Positions 16,055 to 27,828 are shown, counted from the first letter of the stretch. The stretch is 64,000 nt of DNA from Desulfatibacillum sp. (GCA_020725555.1 DYEU01000018.1:285563-349562), one strand, 5' to 3'. Numbers and translations: made by a program. The notes: generated from the sequence alone by a model not told the origin.

Positions 16055-17502
16055 TGTCGGAAATCAAACGGGTCATCGACCAGGTCAGCCGCGACAAGGG
16101 CATCGACCGCAAGGTGCTGATCGAGGCGCTCGAAGAGGCGCTCAAGTCCGCCGCGCGCAAGAAATACGGGCCGCAGATCGACATCGAGGTCCGCTACAAC
16201 GAGGAATCCGGGGAGCTCGAAGTCTTCCAGTTCAAGGAAGTCGCCGAGACCGTCGAAGACCCGATGCTGCAGATCAGCCTGGAGGAAGGACGCCTGCTCG
16301 ACGAGGAATGCGAGATCGGCGACAGCCTGGGGACGAAGATGGACACCGCGACCTTCGGCCGCATCGCCGCCCAGTCGGCCAAGCAGGTGATCATCCAGAA
16401 GCTCAAGGACGCGGAGAAGGAGGCGGTCTACCGGAACTTCATCGGCCGCAAGGGCGAAATCATCAACGGCATCGTCCAGCGCATCGACCGCGGGGACATC
16501 ATCGTCAACCTCGGGCAGACCGAGGGGGTCCTGCCCGTGCGCGAGCAGGTGCCGCGGGAGAACTACCGCCGCGGGGACCGCATCCGGGCCCTGATCCTCG
16601 AGGTGCTGCCCGACGCGCGCGGCCCCCAGGTGGTGCTCTCGCGGACCCATCCCCAGTTCCTCACGGTGCTCTTCCGCACCGAGGTCCCCGAGATCAGCGA
16701 AGGCATCGTCACCATCATGGGCGCGGCCCGCGAGCCGGGCGTGCGGGCCAAGATCGCCGTCGCCTCGAACAACTCCGACATCGACCCCGTGGGCGCCTGC
16801 GTCGGCATGAAGGGCAGCCGCGTCCAGAACGTGGTCCAGGAGCTGCGCGGGGAAAAGATCGACATCATCCCCTGGCACATCGACCCCGCCAAGTTCGTCT
16901 GCAACGCCCTCTCGCCGGCGGAGATCTCGCGGGTCATCATCGACGAGGAAAACAAGTCGATGGAGGTCATCGTCCCCGACGAGTACCTCTCCATCGCCAT
17001 CGGCAAGAAGGGCCAAAACGTGAGGCTCGCCTCCAAGCTGACCGGCTGGCACCTCGACGTGAAGAGCGAGAGCGCCTACAACCAGGCCATGCAGGCCGGC
17101 TACAACTCCCTCATGGCGCTGCCGGGGGTGACGATCAGTTTGGCCGATGCGCTCTACGAAAAGGGCTTTTACTCCGCGGGCGAAATCGCCAAGGCCTCCG
17201 TCGAGGACCTGCTGCAGATCCGGGGCATGGAGGAGGAGACGGCCCGCGGCCTGATCGAGGCCGCCCGGCTGCAGCTCGAGCAGGCCGCTGCCGAAGCCGC
17301 CGCGGCCGCCGCGGAGGAGCAGGCGGCGGAAGCGGAGGAGGAGCCCGGCACCGCCCCCGCGGCCGAAGCCGGGGAAGCCGCGGCGGAGGAGCCGGCGGCG
17401 GGGCAGGACGAGGCCGGCGCCGCCCCCGCGGAGGAGCCCGGCCCCCCGCCGGAACCGCCCGCGGCGGCCGGCTCCGGGGAGCCCTCGCCGGCGGAGGCCT
17501 GA
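16048..17502 (+). CDS. nusA: Transcription termination/antitermination factor NusA
   Basis: A 484-residue NusA. It has the N-terminal RNA polymerase-binding domain (1-130), S1 domain (about 133-200), two KH domains (about 205-345) and one helix-hairpin-helix-type repeat (about 350-410) in place of the two acidic repeats of E. coli. The last ~75 residues are a very Ala/Glu/Pro-rich tail of low complexity. NusA modulates pausing, termination and antitermination. The ATG at 16048 follows GAGGAG and overlaps the rimP stop. Confidence 0.95.
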   Translation: MLMSEIKRVIDQVSRDKGIDRKVLIEALEEALKSAARKKYGPQIDIEVRYNEESGELEVFQFKEVAETVEDPMLQISLEEGRLLDEECEIGDSLGTKMDTATFGRIAAQSAKQVIIQKLKDAEKEAVYRNFIGRKGEIINGIVQRIDRGDIIVNLGQTEGVLPVREQVPRENYRRGDRIRALILEVLPDARGPQVVLSRTHPQFLTVLFRTEVPEISEGIVTIMGAAREPGVRAKIAVASNNSDIDPVGACVGMKGSRVQNVVQELRGEKIDIIPWHIDPAKFVCNALSPAEISRVIIDEENKSMEVIVPDEYLSIAIGKKGQNVRLASKLTGWHLDVKSESAYNQAMQAGYNSLMALPGVTISLADALYEKGFYSAGEIAKASVEDLLQIRGMEEETARGLIEAARLQLEQAAAEAAAAAAEEQAAEAEEEPGTAPAAEAGEAAAEEPAAGQDEAGAAPAEEPGPPPEPPAAAGSGEPSPAEA

Positions 17503-17547
17503 GGCGCGCGGCGGGGGATCGACGGTCGGGAAAGACGAGAGGGAACC

Positions 17548-20100
17548 ATGGCGAAAATCCGGGTCTACGAACTGGCGCGTGAGCTCAGCCTGACCAACAA
17601 GTCGCTGATGGACAAGCTGGAGCACCTGGGCATCCGCGTCGGAAGCCACATGAGCTCGCTCGACGACGAGGCCGTCGCGCGGGTGAAGGCCTTGCTGTTC
17701 GCGAAAAAGGGCGCGGCGGTTCAAGACACCCGCGTGAAACCGACGGTGATCCGCCGGCGCCGCCGCGTCGAAGCGCCCGCGGAAGCGCCGGCCGAGGCCC
17801 CCGCCCCGGCCGAGGTTGCGCCCGCCGAGGCCGCCGAAGCCGCACCCCAGACGCCCGCCGCGGCGAGGCCCGAACCCGCCGCCCCGGCCGAGGCCGCCCC
17901 CGCCGAGGCGCCGGCCGAGGCCCCCGCCCCGGCCGAGGCCGCCCCCGCCGCGGCCGCGGCGGAGGCGAAGCCCGCACGCAAGGTCCGGCGCGAGGAGCCC
18001 GCGCGCATCATCAAGCTGCCGACCGGGCCCACGGCCGGCCTCCTGCGGCGCCGCCCCGAGCCCGCCTCCCCGGCCGCCGTGCGGCCGGCCCCCAAGCCGG
18101 CCCCGGCGCCCATGACCGCCGAGGAGATCGAGCGCGAGGCCAAGCGCAAGAAGAAGAAGACCAAGGCCGAGGAGGCCGAGACCGAAAAGAAATTCATCAA
18201 GAAGAAGATCACCTTCCGCAAGAAGGCGGTGATCGAGGCCGAGGAGCTCTACGACGACCTGCGCGCCCGCAAGGCCCGCAAGGGGACCCGGGGCAAGCGG
18301 GACGCCGCGCTCGCGGCGGCGACGGCCGCCCCCACCAAAGCCATCAAGCGACGCATCAAAATGGACGAAACCATCCAGCTCTCCGATCTGGCCAAGCGCA
18401 TGGGCGTGAAGGCGGGCGAACTGATCCAGGCCCTCATGGGCATGGGCGTCATGGCGACCGTCAACCAGGCCCTCGACTTCGAAACCGCAGCCCTCCTCGC
18501 CCAGGAATTCCACTACGAGGTGGAACGGGCCGCCTTCGAGGAAGAGACCTTTCTCAAGACGGCCGCGGAAGAGGATCCCGAAGCGCGGGTTCCCCGGCCT
18601 CCCGTCGTCACCATCATGGGCCATGTCGATCACGGGAAGACCTCGCTGCTCGACAGCATCCGCAACAGCCGGATCGCCGCCAGCGAGGCGGGCGGCATCA
18701 CCCAGCACATCGGCGCCTACCACGTCCGCACCCCCCGCGGGGCGGTCGCCTTCCTGGACACGCCCGGCCACGAGGCCTTCACCGCCATGCGCGCCCGCGG
18801 CGCCAAGGTGACCGACCTCGTGGTGCTCGTGGTCGCGGCCGACGACGGGGTCATGCCGCAGACGGTGGAGGCCATCCACCACGCGCGGGCGGCCAACGTG
18901 CCGATCCTCGTCGCCGTGAACAAGATCGACAAGCCCGGGGCCGACCCGGACCGCGTGCGGCGGGCGCTCGTCGAACACGGGCTCACCCCGGAGGAGTGGG
19001 GCGGGGAGACGATTTTCGTGAACGTCTCGGCCAAGCAGAACGTGGGCATCGACCAGCTGCTCGAGATGATCCTGCTCCAGGCCGAGCTCATGGAGCTGCG
19101 GGCCAACCCGAACCAGCCGGCCCGCGGCCACGTGGTCGAAGCGAAGATCGACTCCGGGCGCGGCCCGGTGGCGACCGTGCTCGTGCGCGAGGGCACGCTC
19201 CGGACCGGGGACCCCGTCGTCTGCGGCGTCCACTTCGGCAAGGTCCGGGCCATGCTGGACGACCGCGGCCAGCCCGTGGAAGAGGCCGGCCCCTCGATCC
19301 CGGTCGAGATCCTGGGGCTCTCGGGGGTCCCCGAGGCCGGCGACGAGCTGGCGGTCGTGGCCGACGAGAAAACGGCCAAGCAGATCAGCCTGCACCGCAT
19401 GCAGAAACAGCGCGCGCGCGACCTGCAGCAGGCCGCCCGGCCCAGCCTGGAGAGCCTCTTCGAGCGCATGAAGCAGGGAGCGGCCAAGGAGCTCAACCTC
19501 ATCCTCAAGGCCGACGTGCAAGGCTCGATCGAGGCCCTCTCCGAGGCGCTGACGCGCCTCTCCAACGAGGAGGTGCGCGTCAACATCGTGCACGCCGCGC
19601 CGGGGACGATCAGCGAGTCCGACATCTCGCTCGCCGCCGTCTCCCAGGCGATCGTCATCGGCTTCAACGTCCGGCCGGCCCCCAAGGTCCAGGCGCTCGC
19701 CGCCGAGGAGCGGATCGACCTGCGCTACTACAACGTCATCTACGACGTGATCCAGGACATCCAGGCCGCCCTGACGGGCATGATGGCCTCGCGGTTCGAG
19801 GAGCGCGTCCTCGGCTCGGCGGAGGTGCGCGAGGTCTTCATGATCCCCAAGGTGGGGGCGGTGGCGGGCTGCTACGTCACCGACGGCCGCGTGGAACGCG
19901 GCCGCAACGTGCGGCTCATCCGCGACGGAGTGGTGGTGTTCGAGGGCCGCAACGCCTCGTTGCGCCGTTTCAAGGAGGACGTCAAGGACGTCCAGGCGGG
20001 CTACGAGTGCGGCATCGGCATCGAGAACTTCAACGACATCAAGGTGGGCGACCGGATCGAGTTTTACACCCTGGAGGAGATCAAGCCCGGGGCCGCCTGA
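17548..20100 (+). CDS. infB: Translation initiation factor IF-2
   Basis: An 850-residue IF-2, the GTPase that brings fMet-tRNA to the 30S subunit. An IF2_N domain (about 1-55) is followed by a long Ala/Pro/Glu linker (about 70-200), a basic Lys-rich stretch and a second IF2_N domain (about 270-325). The G1 motif GHVDHGKT lies at residues 358-365, with DTPGHEAF (G3) and NKID (G4) downstream, then domains II-IV to the C-terminus. The linker is a region of strongly repetitive codons (GCC GAG GCC CCC type). Confidence 0.97.
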   Translation: MAKIRVYELARELSLTNKSLMDKLEHLGIRVGSHMSSLDDEAVARVKALLFAKKGAAVQDTRVKPTVIRRRRRVEAPAEAPAEAPAPAEVAPAEAAEAAPQTPAAARPEPAAPAEAAPAEAPAEAPAPAEAAPAAAAAEAKPARKVRREEPARIIKLPTGPTAGLLRRRPEPASPAAVRPAPKPAPAPMTAEEIEREAKRKKKKTKAEEAETEKKFIKKKITFRKKAVIEAEELYDDLRARKARKGTRGKRDAALAAATAAPTKAIKRRIKMDETIQLSDLAKRMGVKAGELIQALMGMGVMATVNQALDFETAALLAQEFHYEVERAAFEEETFLKTAAEEDPEARVPRPPVVTIMGHVDHGKTSLLDSIRNSRIAASEAGGITQHIGAYHVRTPRGAVAFLDTPGHEAFTAMRARGAKVTDLVVLVVAADDGVMPQTVEAIHHARAANVPILVAVNKIDKPGADPDRVRRALVEHGLTPEEWGGETIFVNVSAKQNVGIDQLLEMILLQAELMELRANPNQPARGHVVEAKIDSGRGPVATVLVREGTLRTGDPVVCGVHFGKVRAMLDDRGQPVEEAGPSIPVEILGLSGVPEAGDELAVVADEKTAKQISLHRMQKQRARDLQQAARPSLESLFERMKQGAAKELNLILKADVQGSIEALSEALTRLSNEEVRVNIVHAAPGTISESDISLAAVSQAIVIGFNVRPAPKVQALAAEERIDLRYYNVIYDVIQDIQAALTGMMASRFEERVLGSAEVREVFMIPKVGAVAGCYVTDGRVERGRNVRLIRDGVVVFEGRNASLRRFKEDVKDVQAGYECGIGIENFNDIKVGDRIEFYTLEEIKPGAA

Positions 20101-20126
20101 GTCCGCCCGCCCGGAGGCCGCATCCC

Positions 20127-20414
20127 ATGGTCGTCGGTGTCGGCCGCGTCACCCTGCGGTTGCACGCGTGCCATTCGCTCAAGGACAAGCGGCGCGTGGT
20201 CAAGGCCGTCATCGCGCGCATGCGCAACCATTTCAACGCCTCCGTGGCCGAGGTCGACGACAACGACCTGACCCAGCGCGCGGCCGTGGGGTTTTCGCTC
20301 GTGGGCAACGACCGCAGCCTGATCAACTCGAAGATCGACAAGCTCTTCAACTTCGTCGAGGAGCTGGGCCTGGCCGAGGTGATCGACTCGGAAATGGAGA
20401 TCCTCACGCTGTGA
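20127..20414 (+). CDS. DUF503 / YlxP-like protein
   Basis: A 95-residue protein of the DUF503 family (YlxP in Bacillus), which commonly sits between infB and rbfA. It matches the family over its full length, with the [41 protein letters not shown] core. A role near the ribosome is suspected from context only. GGAGG lies about nine bases upstream of the ATG. Its stop overlaps the GTG start of rbfA. Confidence 0.9.
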   Translation: MVVGVGRVTLRLHACHSLKDKRRVVKAVIARMRNHFNASVAEVDDNDLTQRAAVGFSLVGNDRSLINSKIDKLFNFVEELGLAEVIDSEMEILTL

Positions 20415-20791
20415 AGCGCCCCTCCCCGCGCGCCGAGCGGGTCGGCGTCCTCATCCAGGAGGTGCTGGCCGAGCTGCTCGTGCGGGAAATTCACGACCCG
20501 CGCCTCCGGCGGGCGACCGTCACGCGGGTGCGGATGACGCGCGACCTGCGGCTGGCCCGCGTCTATTTCACCGGCGCCGCGGACGATGCCGCCGCCCTCG
20601 AGGCGGTTGCCGGCTTCCGCAGCGCCGCGGGCTTCATCAAGCGCCGCCTGGGCCCCGTGCTTGGGTTGCGCTACATGCCCGATCTCGAGTTCCGGCTGGA
20701 CGAGGCCTACGATGCGGAGGCGCGCATCGACCGGCTGCTCCACGGACGCGACGACGCCCGGGGCCATGGAGAAGATCCTGCGCACGATTGA
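20411..20791 (+). CDS. rbfA: Ribosome-binding factor A
   Basis: A 126-residue KH-like fold protein required for late 16S rRNA 5'-end maturation. [23 protein letters not shown] at the N-terminus and [27 protein letters not shown] near the C-terminus are family signatures. The GTG start overlaps the DUF503 stop (GTGA). The C-terminus overlaps nrnA by about 26 bases. Confidence 0.92.
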   Translation: MKRPSPRAERVGVLIQEVLAELLVREIHDPRLRRATVTRVRMTRDLRLARVYFTGAADDAAALEAVAGFRSAAGFIKRRLGPVLGLRYMPDLEFRLDEAYDAEARIDRLLHGRDDARGHGEDPAHD

Positions 20792-21737
20792 GTCGGCCCG
20801 GCGCCTGCTGGTGACCGCGCATGCCGAGCCCGACGGCGACGCCGTGGGCTCGATGCTCGCGCTGGGGCTGGCGCTCGAGCGGACGGGCCGTGAGGTGGTG
20901 TTCTACAACGAAAGCCCGATCCCGGCGGTCTACCGGTTTCTGCCGGGGGTCGAGCGGATTGAGCGGCGCCTGCCGGAGGGGGCGGCGCCGGAGACGGCGG
21001 TGATCCTCGATTGCGCCGGCTTCGAGCGCGTGGGCCAAGCGGCGGCGGCGATCGCCCGCATCCCCTGCGTGATCAACATCGACCACCACGCCTCGAACCC
21101 CGGGTTCGGCACCCTCTGCCTGATCGACGAGACCGCCTGCGCCACGGCGGAGATCGTCTTCCGGCTCATCGGCGCCCTGGGCATCGCACCGGACCGGCGG
21201 ATCGCGACCTGCCTGTACACGGGCATCCTGACGGACACGGGCTCCTTTCGCTTTTCGAACACCAACGAGGCCGCCTTCGCCGTCAGCCTCACGCTGGTCC
21301 GCTGCGGGGTCAACCCCTCCGAGGTCGCCCAGCACGTCTACGGCTCCTACTCGCTCGGCCGCATCAAGCTGCTCAACCTCGCGCTCGACTCGATCGAGAT
21401 CTCCCCCAACGGGAAGCTCTCGATGATGACCGTCACCCGGGCCATGCTTGCCGAGACCCGCACCCAGCCGGAGGACGCCGACGGGCTGATCAACTACGCC
21501 CGCCGGATCAAGGATGTCCGGGTGGCGGCGCTGATCCAGGAGCAGCCGCCGAACGGCACCGAGGGCGAGCGGCCGCGGCTGCACGTGAGCCTGCGCTCCG
21601 ACGGCAGCGTGGATGTGGCCGAGTACGCGGCGGCCTTCGGCGGCGGCGGCCACCGCCGCGCCGCCGGCTTCCAGATCGACGCCGGGCTCGCGGAGGTCAA
21701 GGCCCGCCTGCTCGGCTGGGCCGAGCGCATGGGATGA
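20766..21737 (+). CDS. nrnA: DHH-family oligoribonuclease / pAp phosphatase
   Basis: A 323-residue DHH-DHHA1 phosphoesterase. The metal-binding motifs [11 protein letters not shown] (about 19-29) and NIDHHASN (about 101-108) are present, and the DHHA1 motif [10 protein letters not shown] lies near the C-terminus. NrnA degrades short oligoribonucleotides and, in many bacteria, dephosphorylates pAp; it also removes pGpG in cyclic-di-GMP turnover. Its position rbfA-nrnA-truB is widely conserved. Confidence 0.92.
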   Translation: MEKILRTIESARRLLVTAHAEPDGDAVGSMLALGLALERTGREVVFYNESPIPAVYRFLPGVERIERRLPEGAAPETAVILDCAGFERVGQAAAAIARIPCVINIDHHASNPGFGTLCLIDETACATAEIVFRLIGALGIAPDRRIATCLYTGILTDTGSFRFSNTNEAAFAVSLTLVRCGVNPSEVAQHVYGSYSLGRIKLLNLALDSIEISPNGKLSMMTVTRAMLAETRTQPEDADGLINYARRIKDVRVAALIQEQPPNGTEGERPRLHVSLRSDGSVDVAEYAAAFGGGGHRRAAGFQIDAGLAEVKARLLGWAERMG

Positions 21738-22681
21738 GCCGTCCCGGGGATCCCGCGGCCTTCCCCGTGGAGGGCCTGGTCGTGCTGGACAAGCCGGAGG
21801 GCCTCTCCTCGGCGCAGGCGACGGCGCGGGTGCGCCGCCTGTTCGGCGCCCGCAAGGCCGGCCACACCGGAACGCTCGACCCCGCCGCCCGCGGGGTTCT
21901 CGTCTGCTGCCTGGGGCGGGCCACGCGGCTGGCGTCGGCTCTGCTCGCGCGGCCGAAGACCTACGAGGCGGTGCTCACCCTCGGCGTCGAGACCGACACC
22001 CAGGACGCCGCGGGGCGGGTGGTCGCCGAGCGGCCCGTGCCGGAGCTCAGCCCCGAGGCCCTGGAGGAGGTCTTTCGCCGCTTCACCGGCGAAATCCTCC
22101 AGGCGCCGCCGGCCTACTCGGCGCTCAAGCACGAGGGGCTGCCGCTGTATGCGCACGCGCGGCGCGGGCGGATGATCCGCAAACCGCCCCGGCCGGTGGT
22201 CGTCTACGCACTCGCGCTGCGCGGGATCGAGCCGCCGCGGGTGCGTTTCGCGGTGCGCTGCTCGGCCGGGACCTACGTCCGCACGCTCGCCGCGGACATC
22301 GGCGCCGCCCTGGGGTGCGGCGGCCACTTAAGCGGCCTGGTGCGCACCGAGTGCGCCGGCTTCCGCCTGGAGGAGGCCTGCGGCCTCGCCGACCTCGAGA
22401 ACCGCTTCCGGCAGGGGGAGGACCTCCGGCCGCGGCTGATCCCCCTCGAGCGGGCCTTGCGAGGGGTCCCCGGCACCGCCGTCGCCGACGATCTGGCGGA
22501 GCGGATCCGCCAGGGCAGGCCGCTTGCGCGCTCCGAGCTCGGCCCCGCCGCGCCGCAGGGGGCCGGGCTGCTCCAGATCCTCGACCGCCGGGGAACGCTC
22601 CTCGCCCTGGTCGAGGCCAGCCCCGGGTCGGCGCGGCTGATCTATCGCGCCGTTTTCGCCGGGCCGGGGCCCGCGCCATGA
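21734..22681 (+). CDS. truB: tRNA pseudouridine-55 synthase
   Basis: A 315-residue TruB, which makes pseudouridine 55 in the T loop of tRNAs. The catalytic motif GHTGTLDPAARGVL contains the active-site Asp (about residue 48). The second signature RCSAGTYVRTLAADIG follows, and a PUA-like C-terminal region covers about 235-310. The ATG overlaps the nrnA stop (ATGA). Confidence 0.95.
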   Translation: MSRPGDPAAFPVEGLVVLDKPEGLSSAQATARVRRLFGARKAGHTGTLDPAARGVLVCCLGRATRLASALLARPKTYEAVLTLGVETDTQDAAGRVVAERPVPELSPEALEEVFRRFTGEILQAPPAYSALKHEGLPLYAHARRGRMIRKPPRPVVVYALALRGIEPPRVRFAVRCSAGTYVRTLAADIGAALGCGGHLSGLVRTECAGFRLEEACGLADLENRFRQGEDLRPRLIPLERALRGVPGTAVADDLAERIRQGRPLARSELGPAAPQGAGLLQILDRRGTLLALVEASPGSARLIYRAVFAGPGPAP

Positions 22682-22780
22682 CGATTTTTATTGCACTGCA
22701 GGCCGGCTTGCTTTAGGCTTGTAAGTTACGGTTACTACAAAGAACGGGACGTTGGCACGAGGCAAGGAGGATCGGGCAAG

Positions 22781-23050
22781 GTGACGCTCTCAGCGCAGGA
22801 AAAGAAAGAATTGATCTCGCGGTACAAACTCCACGACACCGACACGGGTTCCCCGGAGGTCCAGGTGGGGCTGCTCACGCGGCGCATCGACTCGCTGACC
22901 GAGCACCTGAAGACGCACAAAAAGGACCATCATTCCCGGCGCGGGCTGCTGATGCTCGTCGGCCGTCGCCGGAGACTGCTCAATTACATGAAATACAAGG
23001 ACATCGCCCGCTACCGGGCCATCCTCGAGTCCCTCGGGCTGAAAAAATAA
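22781..23050 (+). CDS. rpsO: 30S ribosomal protein S15
   Basis: An 89-residue S15, the exact usual length, from a GTG start with AAGGAGG ten bases upstream. The core [14 protein letters not shown]...[20 protein letters not shown] is complete. The 99-base leader after truB holds a weak promoter (TTGCAC 22691, TAGGCT 22714) and a bulged hairpin at 22719-22740. S15 represses its own mRNA in other bacteria, so this leader is a candidate site. A GC-rich hairpin followed by TTTT just after the stop (about 23052-23075) may attenuate read-through to pnp. Confidence 0.96.
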   Translation: MTLSAQEKKELISRYKLHDTDTGSPEVQVGLLTRRIDSLTEHLKTHKKDHHSRRGLLMLVGRRRRLLNYMKYKDIARYRAILESLGLKK

Positions 23051-23177
23051 GGCGCGCGGCGCCGCGGGCGCTTTTCCGCCGTGCGGCCGCGGGGAGCGGC
23101 TTCCTTTCGCGGCGTCCGACGAGGGGACGTCCCGCCCCGCCCGCCGTGTTGCGCCACGCGCGCCAAGGAGCGTTCTC

Positions 23178-25277
23178 ATGGAAATTCTCTTGAAAGAAGA
23201 CATCGGCGGCAAGACCTGGAGCATCCAGACCGGCAAGGTCGCCAAGCAGGCCTCCGGCGCCGCGGTCGTCCGCTACGGGGACACGATGGTCCTCGTGACG
23301 GTCGTTTCCTCCCGCGAGGAGCGGGCGGCGGACTTTCTGCCGCTGCAGGTCGAGTACCAGGAAAAGATCTACGCCGCAGGCCGCATTCCCGGCAACTACT
23401 TCCGCCGCGAGATCGGCCGCCCCAGCGAGAAGGAAACCCTCACCTCGCGCCTGATCGACCGCCCCCTGCGGCCCCTGTTCCCCAAAGGGTACCGCTGCGA
23501 GACGCAGGTGATCGCGACCGTGCTCTCGATGGACCAGGAAAACGACCCCGACGTCCTCGCCATGGTCGGGGCCTCCGCCGCGCTGCACCTCTCCGACGTG
23601 CCCTTCGCCGGGCCCATCGCGGCGGTGCGCGTCGGGCGGTTAAACGGCCAGTTCAAGGTGAACCCCCCCATCCAGGATTGGGAGCGCTGCGACATCAACA
23701 TCATCGTCGCCGGCTCGAAGACGGGGGTCGTCATGGTCGAAGGCGGCGCCGGCATCGTCCCCGAGGCGGACATGCTGGAGGCGATCTACTTCGGCCACCG
23801 CGCCATGCAGCCGCTGATCGACATGCAGGTCAAGCTGCGGGAGTTGGTGGGGGTGCCGAAGCGGCCCTTCACCCCGCGGGAGCCGGACCCCGAGCTGCGC
23901 GCCCGGGTGGCCGAGGCGGCGGGCGGCCGCCTGCGCGAAGCCCTGCTGCACGCCGGCAAGACGGTCCGCCAGCAGGCCGTGCGGGAACTCCGCGCCGACA
24001 TCCTGGAGCGCCTGGGCCCCGAGGCCGAGGGCCGCCGCGAGGAGGTCCTCGAGATCCTCGACGAGCTCAAGCGGCGCGAGCTGCGCCGGCTCATCCTGGA
24101 AGAAGGCCGCCGCGTCGACGGCCGCGGGCCCGAGGACATCCGGCCGATCAGCTGCGAGGTGGCGGTGCTGCCCCGCACGCACGGCAGCGCCCTCTTCACC
24201 CGCGGGGAGACCCAGGTGCTGGGCGTGCTCACCCTGGGCTCGGCCCAGGACGAGCAGCGGGTCGAAACCCTCTACGGCGAGGAAATGCGGCCCTTCATGC
24301 TGCACTACAACTTCCCCCCCTTCTCGGTGGGCGAGGTCAAGCGCATCGCCGGTCCCACGCGGCGCGACATCGGCCACGGCGGCCTTTCGACCCGCGCCCT
24401 GGAAAAGATCCTGCCGCCCAAGGAAACTTTCGACTACACGATCCGCCTCGTCTCCGAGGTCCTCGAATCGAACGGCTCCTCCTCCATGGGCACGGTCTGC
24501 TCCTGCTGCCTCGCCCTGATGGACGGCGGGGTGCCGATCAAGGCGCCGGTGGCGGGGATCGCCATGGGGCTGATCAGCGAGGGCGACCGCACCGTCGTGC
24601 TCTCGGACATCCTGGGCGACGAGGACCATTGCGGGGACATGGACTTCAAGGTGGCCGGCACCCGCGAGGGCGTGACCGCCCTGCAGATGGACATCAAGAT
24701 CCACGAGCTCTCGCGCGAGGTGCTCGGGCGCGCCCTCGAGCAGGCGCGGCGCGGGCGGCTTTTCATCCTGGACAAGATGCTCGAGGCGCTCGCCGCCCCG
24801 CGCAAGCAGATCTCGCCCTACGCGCCCACGATCACCACGATCACCATCCCGCCGGAGAAGATCCGCGAGGTGATCGGCCCGGGCGGCAAGGTCATCCGCG
24901 CGATCCAGAGCGAAACCAACACCTCGATCGAAATCGAGGACTCCGGGGCCGTCAAGATCGCGGCTTTTTCCAAGCAGGAGGCCGAGAAGGCCGTCTCCCT
25001 CATCCAGCAGATCATCGCCGACCCCGAGGTCGGCGCGGTCTACGAGGGGACCGTGGTCAAGATCACCGACTTCGGCGCCTTCGTGAACATCCTGCCGGGG
25101 ACCGACGGCCTGGTGCACATCTCCCAGCTTGCCAACCGCCGCGTCACCAAGGTTTCCGACATCGTCAAGGAAGGCGACCGGATCAAGGTCAAGGTGCTCG
25201 AAGTCGGCCGCGACGGCAAGATCCGCCTGAGCCACAAGGCCGCCCTCGAAGAGGACCATGGACGTCCCGGTCGGTAA
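23178..25277 (+). CDS. pnp: Polyribonucleotide nucleotidyltransferase (PNPase)
   Basis: A 699-residue PNPase, the phosphorolytic 3'-5' exoribonuclease of mRNA decay. Two RNase PH domains (about 10-215 and 310-545) flank an all-helical domain. A KH domain (about 555-615) with GPGGK and a C-terminal S1 domain (about 622-690) follow. The catalytic core around [20 protein letters not shown] with its conserved Asp residues is intact. It follows rpsO in the classical order. The last 20 bases overlap the M16 peptidase gene. Confidence 0.97.
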   Translation: MEILLKEDIGGKTWSIQTGKVAKQASGAAVVRYGDTMVLVTVVSSREERAADFLPLQVEYQEKIYAAGRIPGNYFRREIGRPSEKETLTSRLIDRPLRPLFPKGYRCETQVIATVLSMDQENDPDVLAMVGASAALHLSDVPFAGPIAAVRVGRLNGQFKVNPPIQDWERCDINIIVAGSKTGVVMVEGGAGIVPEADMLEAIYFGHRAMQPLIDMQVKLRELVGVPKRPFTPREPDPELRARVAEAAGGRLREALLHAGKTVRQQAVRELRADILERLGPEAEGRREEVLEILDELKRRELRRLILEEGRRVDGRGPEDIRPISCEVAVLPRTHGSALFTRGETQVLGVLTLGSAQDEQRVETLYGEEMRPFMLHYNFPPFSVGEVKRIAGPTRRDIGHGGLSTRALEKILPPKETFDYTIRLVSEVLESNGSSSMGTVCSCCLALMDGGVPIKAPVAGIAMGLISEGDRTVVLSDILGDEDHCGDMDFKVAGTREGVTALQMDIKIHELSREVLGRALEQARRGRLFILDKMLEALAAPRKQISPYAPTITTITIPPEKIREVIGPGGKVIRAIQSETNTSIEIEDSGAVKIAAFSKQEAEKAVSLIQQIIADPEVGAVYEGTVVKITDFGAFVNILPGTDGLVHISQLANRRVTKVSDIVKEGDRIKVKVLEVGRDGKIRLSHKAALEEDHGRPGR

Positions 25278-26535
25278 AACCGTGCTCGCCAACGGCGTGC
25301 GCATCCTCACCCAACCGATGCCGCACGCCCGCTCGGTTTCCCTCGGGGTGTGGGTGGACGTCGGCGCGCGCGACGAATCCGACGCCGAAAGCGGCATCTC
25401 CCACTTCATCGAGCACATGATCTTCAAGGGGACCGAGCGCCGCAGCGCCTACCAGATCGCGCGCGAATTCGACGCCGTCGGCGGTCAGACCAACGCCTTC
25501 ACCTCCATGGAGCACACCTGCTACCATGCCCGCGTGCTCGACGAGCGGCTGGAGACGATGGTCGACATCCTGACGGACATCTTTCTGCACTCCGTGTTCG
25601 ACCCGCAGGAGGTGGAGCGCGAGCGGCCCGTCATCCTCCAGGAGATCGGCATGGTCGAGGACCTGCCGGAGGAGCACGTGCATGTCCTGGCCGGCCGGAC
25701 CTTCTGGGACGGCCACCCGCTGGGCCGCTCGATCCTGGGCACGCGCGAAACCGTCTCCGCCCTGGACTCGGCCTCGATCCGCCGTTTCTTTCGCCGGCGC
25801 TACCAGCCCGGGCGCATCGTGATCGCCGCGGCGGGCCGCTTCGAGCCCGGCCGGCTTCTGGACCTCCTGGGCCCGGCCTTCGCCTCGCTCCCGCCGGGCG
25901 ACGGCTTCCCCGCCCGCACCCCGCCCCGCTCCCGGCCGCGGGTCGCCGTCCACCCGCGCGGGCTGGAGCAGGCGCACCTGCTGCTCCTCACGGAGGGGCT
26001 CCCGGTCGGGGACCCGCGGCGGTACGGGATGGCCCTGCTGAACACGATCCTCGGCGGCAACATGAGCTCGCGGCTCTTCCAGGAGATCCGCGAAAAGCGC
26101 GGCCTCGCCTACACCGTCTACTCCTTCGTCACCTCCCACGCCGACGCCGGGATGTTCGGCGTCTACCTCGCCGTCGCCCCCGAACACGTCTCCGAGGCCG
26201 TCTCCCGCGTCGTCGCCGAGATGGCCCGCATGGCGCGCGAGCCGGTTTCGGCCTCCGAGCTCGCCGGCGCGGTCGAGTACCTGCGCGGCGGGCTGCTGCT
26301 CGCGGCCGAGAGCACCGACGCGCAGATGGTGCGCATCGCCCAAAACGAGCTGCATTTCGGCGAGGAGCAACCCGTCGCGCGCGTCCTCGAGCGGGTCGCG
26401 GCCGTCACCCCCGCGGAGCTTTGCGGGCTCGCCGCCGGCCTCTTCCGCAGACCCCACGCCGCCCTCACCCTGCTCGGCCCGGTCGACGAGCCGCCCGAGC
26501 GCCTGGAGCGGCTGCTCGACCCCCTCGACGCCTGA
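25258..26535 (+). CDS. M16 family zinc peptidase
   Basis: A 425-residue pitrilysin/insulinase-family protein of the processing-peptidase type. The inverted zinc motif HFIEH lies at residues 49-53, and the distal Glu ligand is in [10 protein letters not shown] second, catalytically inactive M16 domain covers the C-terminal half with the conserved [21 protein letters not shown] segment. This is the YmxG/PqqL-like gene often found after pnp in Deltaproteobacteria and Firmicutes. It begins inside the pnp 3' end. Confidence 0.93.
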   Translation: MDVPVGKTVLANGVRILTQPMPHARSVSLGVWVDVGARDESDAESGISHFIEHMIFKGTERRSAYQIAREFDAVGGQTNAFTSMEHTCYHARVLDERLETMVDILTDIFLHSVFDPQEVERERPVILQEIGMVEDLPEEHVHVLAGRTFWDGHPLGRSILGTRETVSALDSASIRRFFRRRYQPGRIVIAAAGRFEPGRLLDLLGPAFASLPPGDGFPARTPPRSRPRVAVHPRGLEQAHLLLLTEGLPVGDPRRYGMALLNTILGGNMSSRLFQEIREKRGLAYTVYSFVTSHADAGMFGVYLAVAPEHVSEAVSRVVAEMARMAREPVSASELAGAVEYLRGGLLLAAESTDAQMVRIAQNELHFGEEQPVARVLERVAAVTPAELCGLAAGLFRRPHAALTLLGPVDEPPERLERLLDPLDA

Positions 26536-26539
26536 GCCC

Positions 26540-26992
26540 ATGGAGGTCCTCGTCCGCATCCGCCGCCTGCGGCCGGAAGAAGACGCCGACCTGCCGCTGC
26601 CCCGCTACCTCACCCCCGCCGCCGCGGGCCTGGACCTCTGCGCCGCGGTCCCGGGCGACACCCGCATCGAGCGCGGGGCGATCGCCGTGGTGCCGACCGG
26701 GTTCGCGATCGAGCTGCCCTGCGGCTACGAGGCGCAGATCCGGCCGCGCAGCGGCCTGGCCGCCCGCCACGGGATCGGCCTCATCAACTCCCCCGGGACG
26801 ATCGACGCCGACTACCGCGGCGAGGTCCGCGTCGCCCTGATCAACCTGGGCAGCGGGCCCTACGTGATCCGGCGCGGGGACCGCATCGCCCAGATGGTCG
26901 TCCAGCCGGTCTGCCGCGTGCGGCTGGAGGAAGTCCCGGCGCTCTCCCGCACCGAACGCGAAGACGGCGGCTTCGGCCACACCGGGCGCTGA
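26540..26992 (+). CDS. dut: dUTP diphosphatase
   Basis: A 150-residue trimeric dUTPase hydrolysing dUTP to dUMP and PPi. All five motifs are visible: [37 protein letters not shown] and the C-terminal GGFGHTGR arm. The start is four bases after the M16 peptidase stop, so it is in the same operon. Confidence 0.96.
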   Translation: MEVLVRIRRLRPEEDADLPLPRYLTPAAAGLDLCAAVPGDTRIERGAIAVVPTGFAIELPCGYEAQIRPRSGLAARHGIGLINSPGTIDADYRGEVRVALINLGSGPYVIRRGDRIAQMVVQPVCRVRLEEVPALSRTEREDGGFGHTGR

Positions 26993-27012
26993 AGGGCGGG
27001 ACACGGAACTCC

Positions 27013-27828
27013 ATGGGGCGGGAACAACCACCGGGGGCGGCGGCGGGCGGCGGGAAGGCGCTCTGCGTCTGCGTGCTGGGCAGCGGCAGCCGGGGAAACG
27101 CCCTCTTCGTCTCCGACGGCGCAACCTCGCTTCTCGTGGATGCCGGCCTCTCGGCCCGGGACACCGCACGCCGCCTCGCGTCGCGGGGGCTGGCCCTCGA
27201 GGGAATCCAGGCGCTGCTCCTCACCCACGAGCACAGCGACCACACGCGGGGGGTGGAGCGCCTGGTGCGCCGCCGCCGCATGCCGGTCTACCTGACCGCG
27301 GGCACCTGGAAGGCCGCCCCCGAGCTGCGCGATCTCCCGGAGGTCTTCCCGATCGCCTGCGGCCGACCGCTCCGGATCGGCACCCTGACGGTGGAGCCCT
27401 TCGCCGTCTCCCACGACGCGCGCGAACCCGCGGGGTTCGCGATCACCGCGGCGGCGGGGCGGGTCGGGATCGCCACCGACCTCGGGTGCGCGACCGATGA
27501 GGTGCGGGAGCACCTTCGCGGCTGCCGGCTGCTCGTGCTCGAGGCGAACCACGACCCCGAGATGCTGCGGGCGGGACCCTACCCGCCGTTCCTCAAGCAG
27601 CGCATCGCCGGCGGACGGGGCCACCTCGCCAACGGCGAAACGGGGCGGCTGCTCGCCGCCCTGATCCACGGCGGGCTCGAGCAGGTGATCCTCGCCCACC
27701 TCAGCCGGACGAACAACACCCCCGAGCGGGCCCTCGCCGGGGTCGCCCCCTTCCTGGAGGGCCTTCCCGTGCGGCTCGCGGCGGCGGGCCAGGATGAGCC
27801 CTCGCCCCTCTTCCGGCTGCCCGCCTGA
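27013..27828 (+). CDS. MBL-fold metallo-hydrolase (YycJ/WalJ-like)
   Basis: A 271-residue metallo-beta-lactamase-fold protein. The metal motif THEHSDH lies at residues 71-77, with downstream His/Asp ligands (AVSHDAREP, ATDLG, LEANHD, HLSRTNN). The pattern fits the YycJ/WalJ exonuclease-like group. The first 15 residues are a low-complexity extension and the true start may lie slightly downstream. It is the last gene of this long rightward run. A perfect 8-bp hairpin (27839-27857) follows but lacks a T-tract. Confidence 0.87.
   Translation: MGREQPPGAAAGGGKALCVCVLGSGSRGNALFVSDGATSLLVDAGLSARDTARRLASRGLALEGIQALLLTHEHSDHTRGVERLVRRRRMPVYLTAGTWKAAPELRDLPEVFPIACGRPLRIGTLTVEPFAVSHDAREPAGFAITAAAGRVGIATDLGCATDEVREHLRGCRLLVLEANHDPEMLRAGPYPPFLKQRIAGGRGHLANGETGRLLAALIHGGLEQVILAHLSRTNNTPERALAGVAPFLEGLPVRLAAAGQDEPSPLFRLPA

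Noticed and set aside
16030..19593. An 1187-codon minus-strand frame opposite nusA and infB
   Set aside because: Low-complexity His/Arg/Leu/Gly composition and full overlap with two certain genes.
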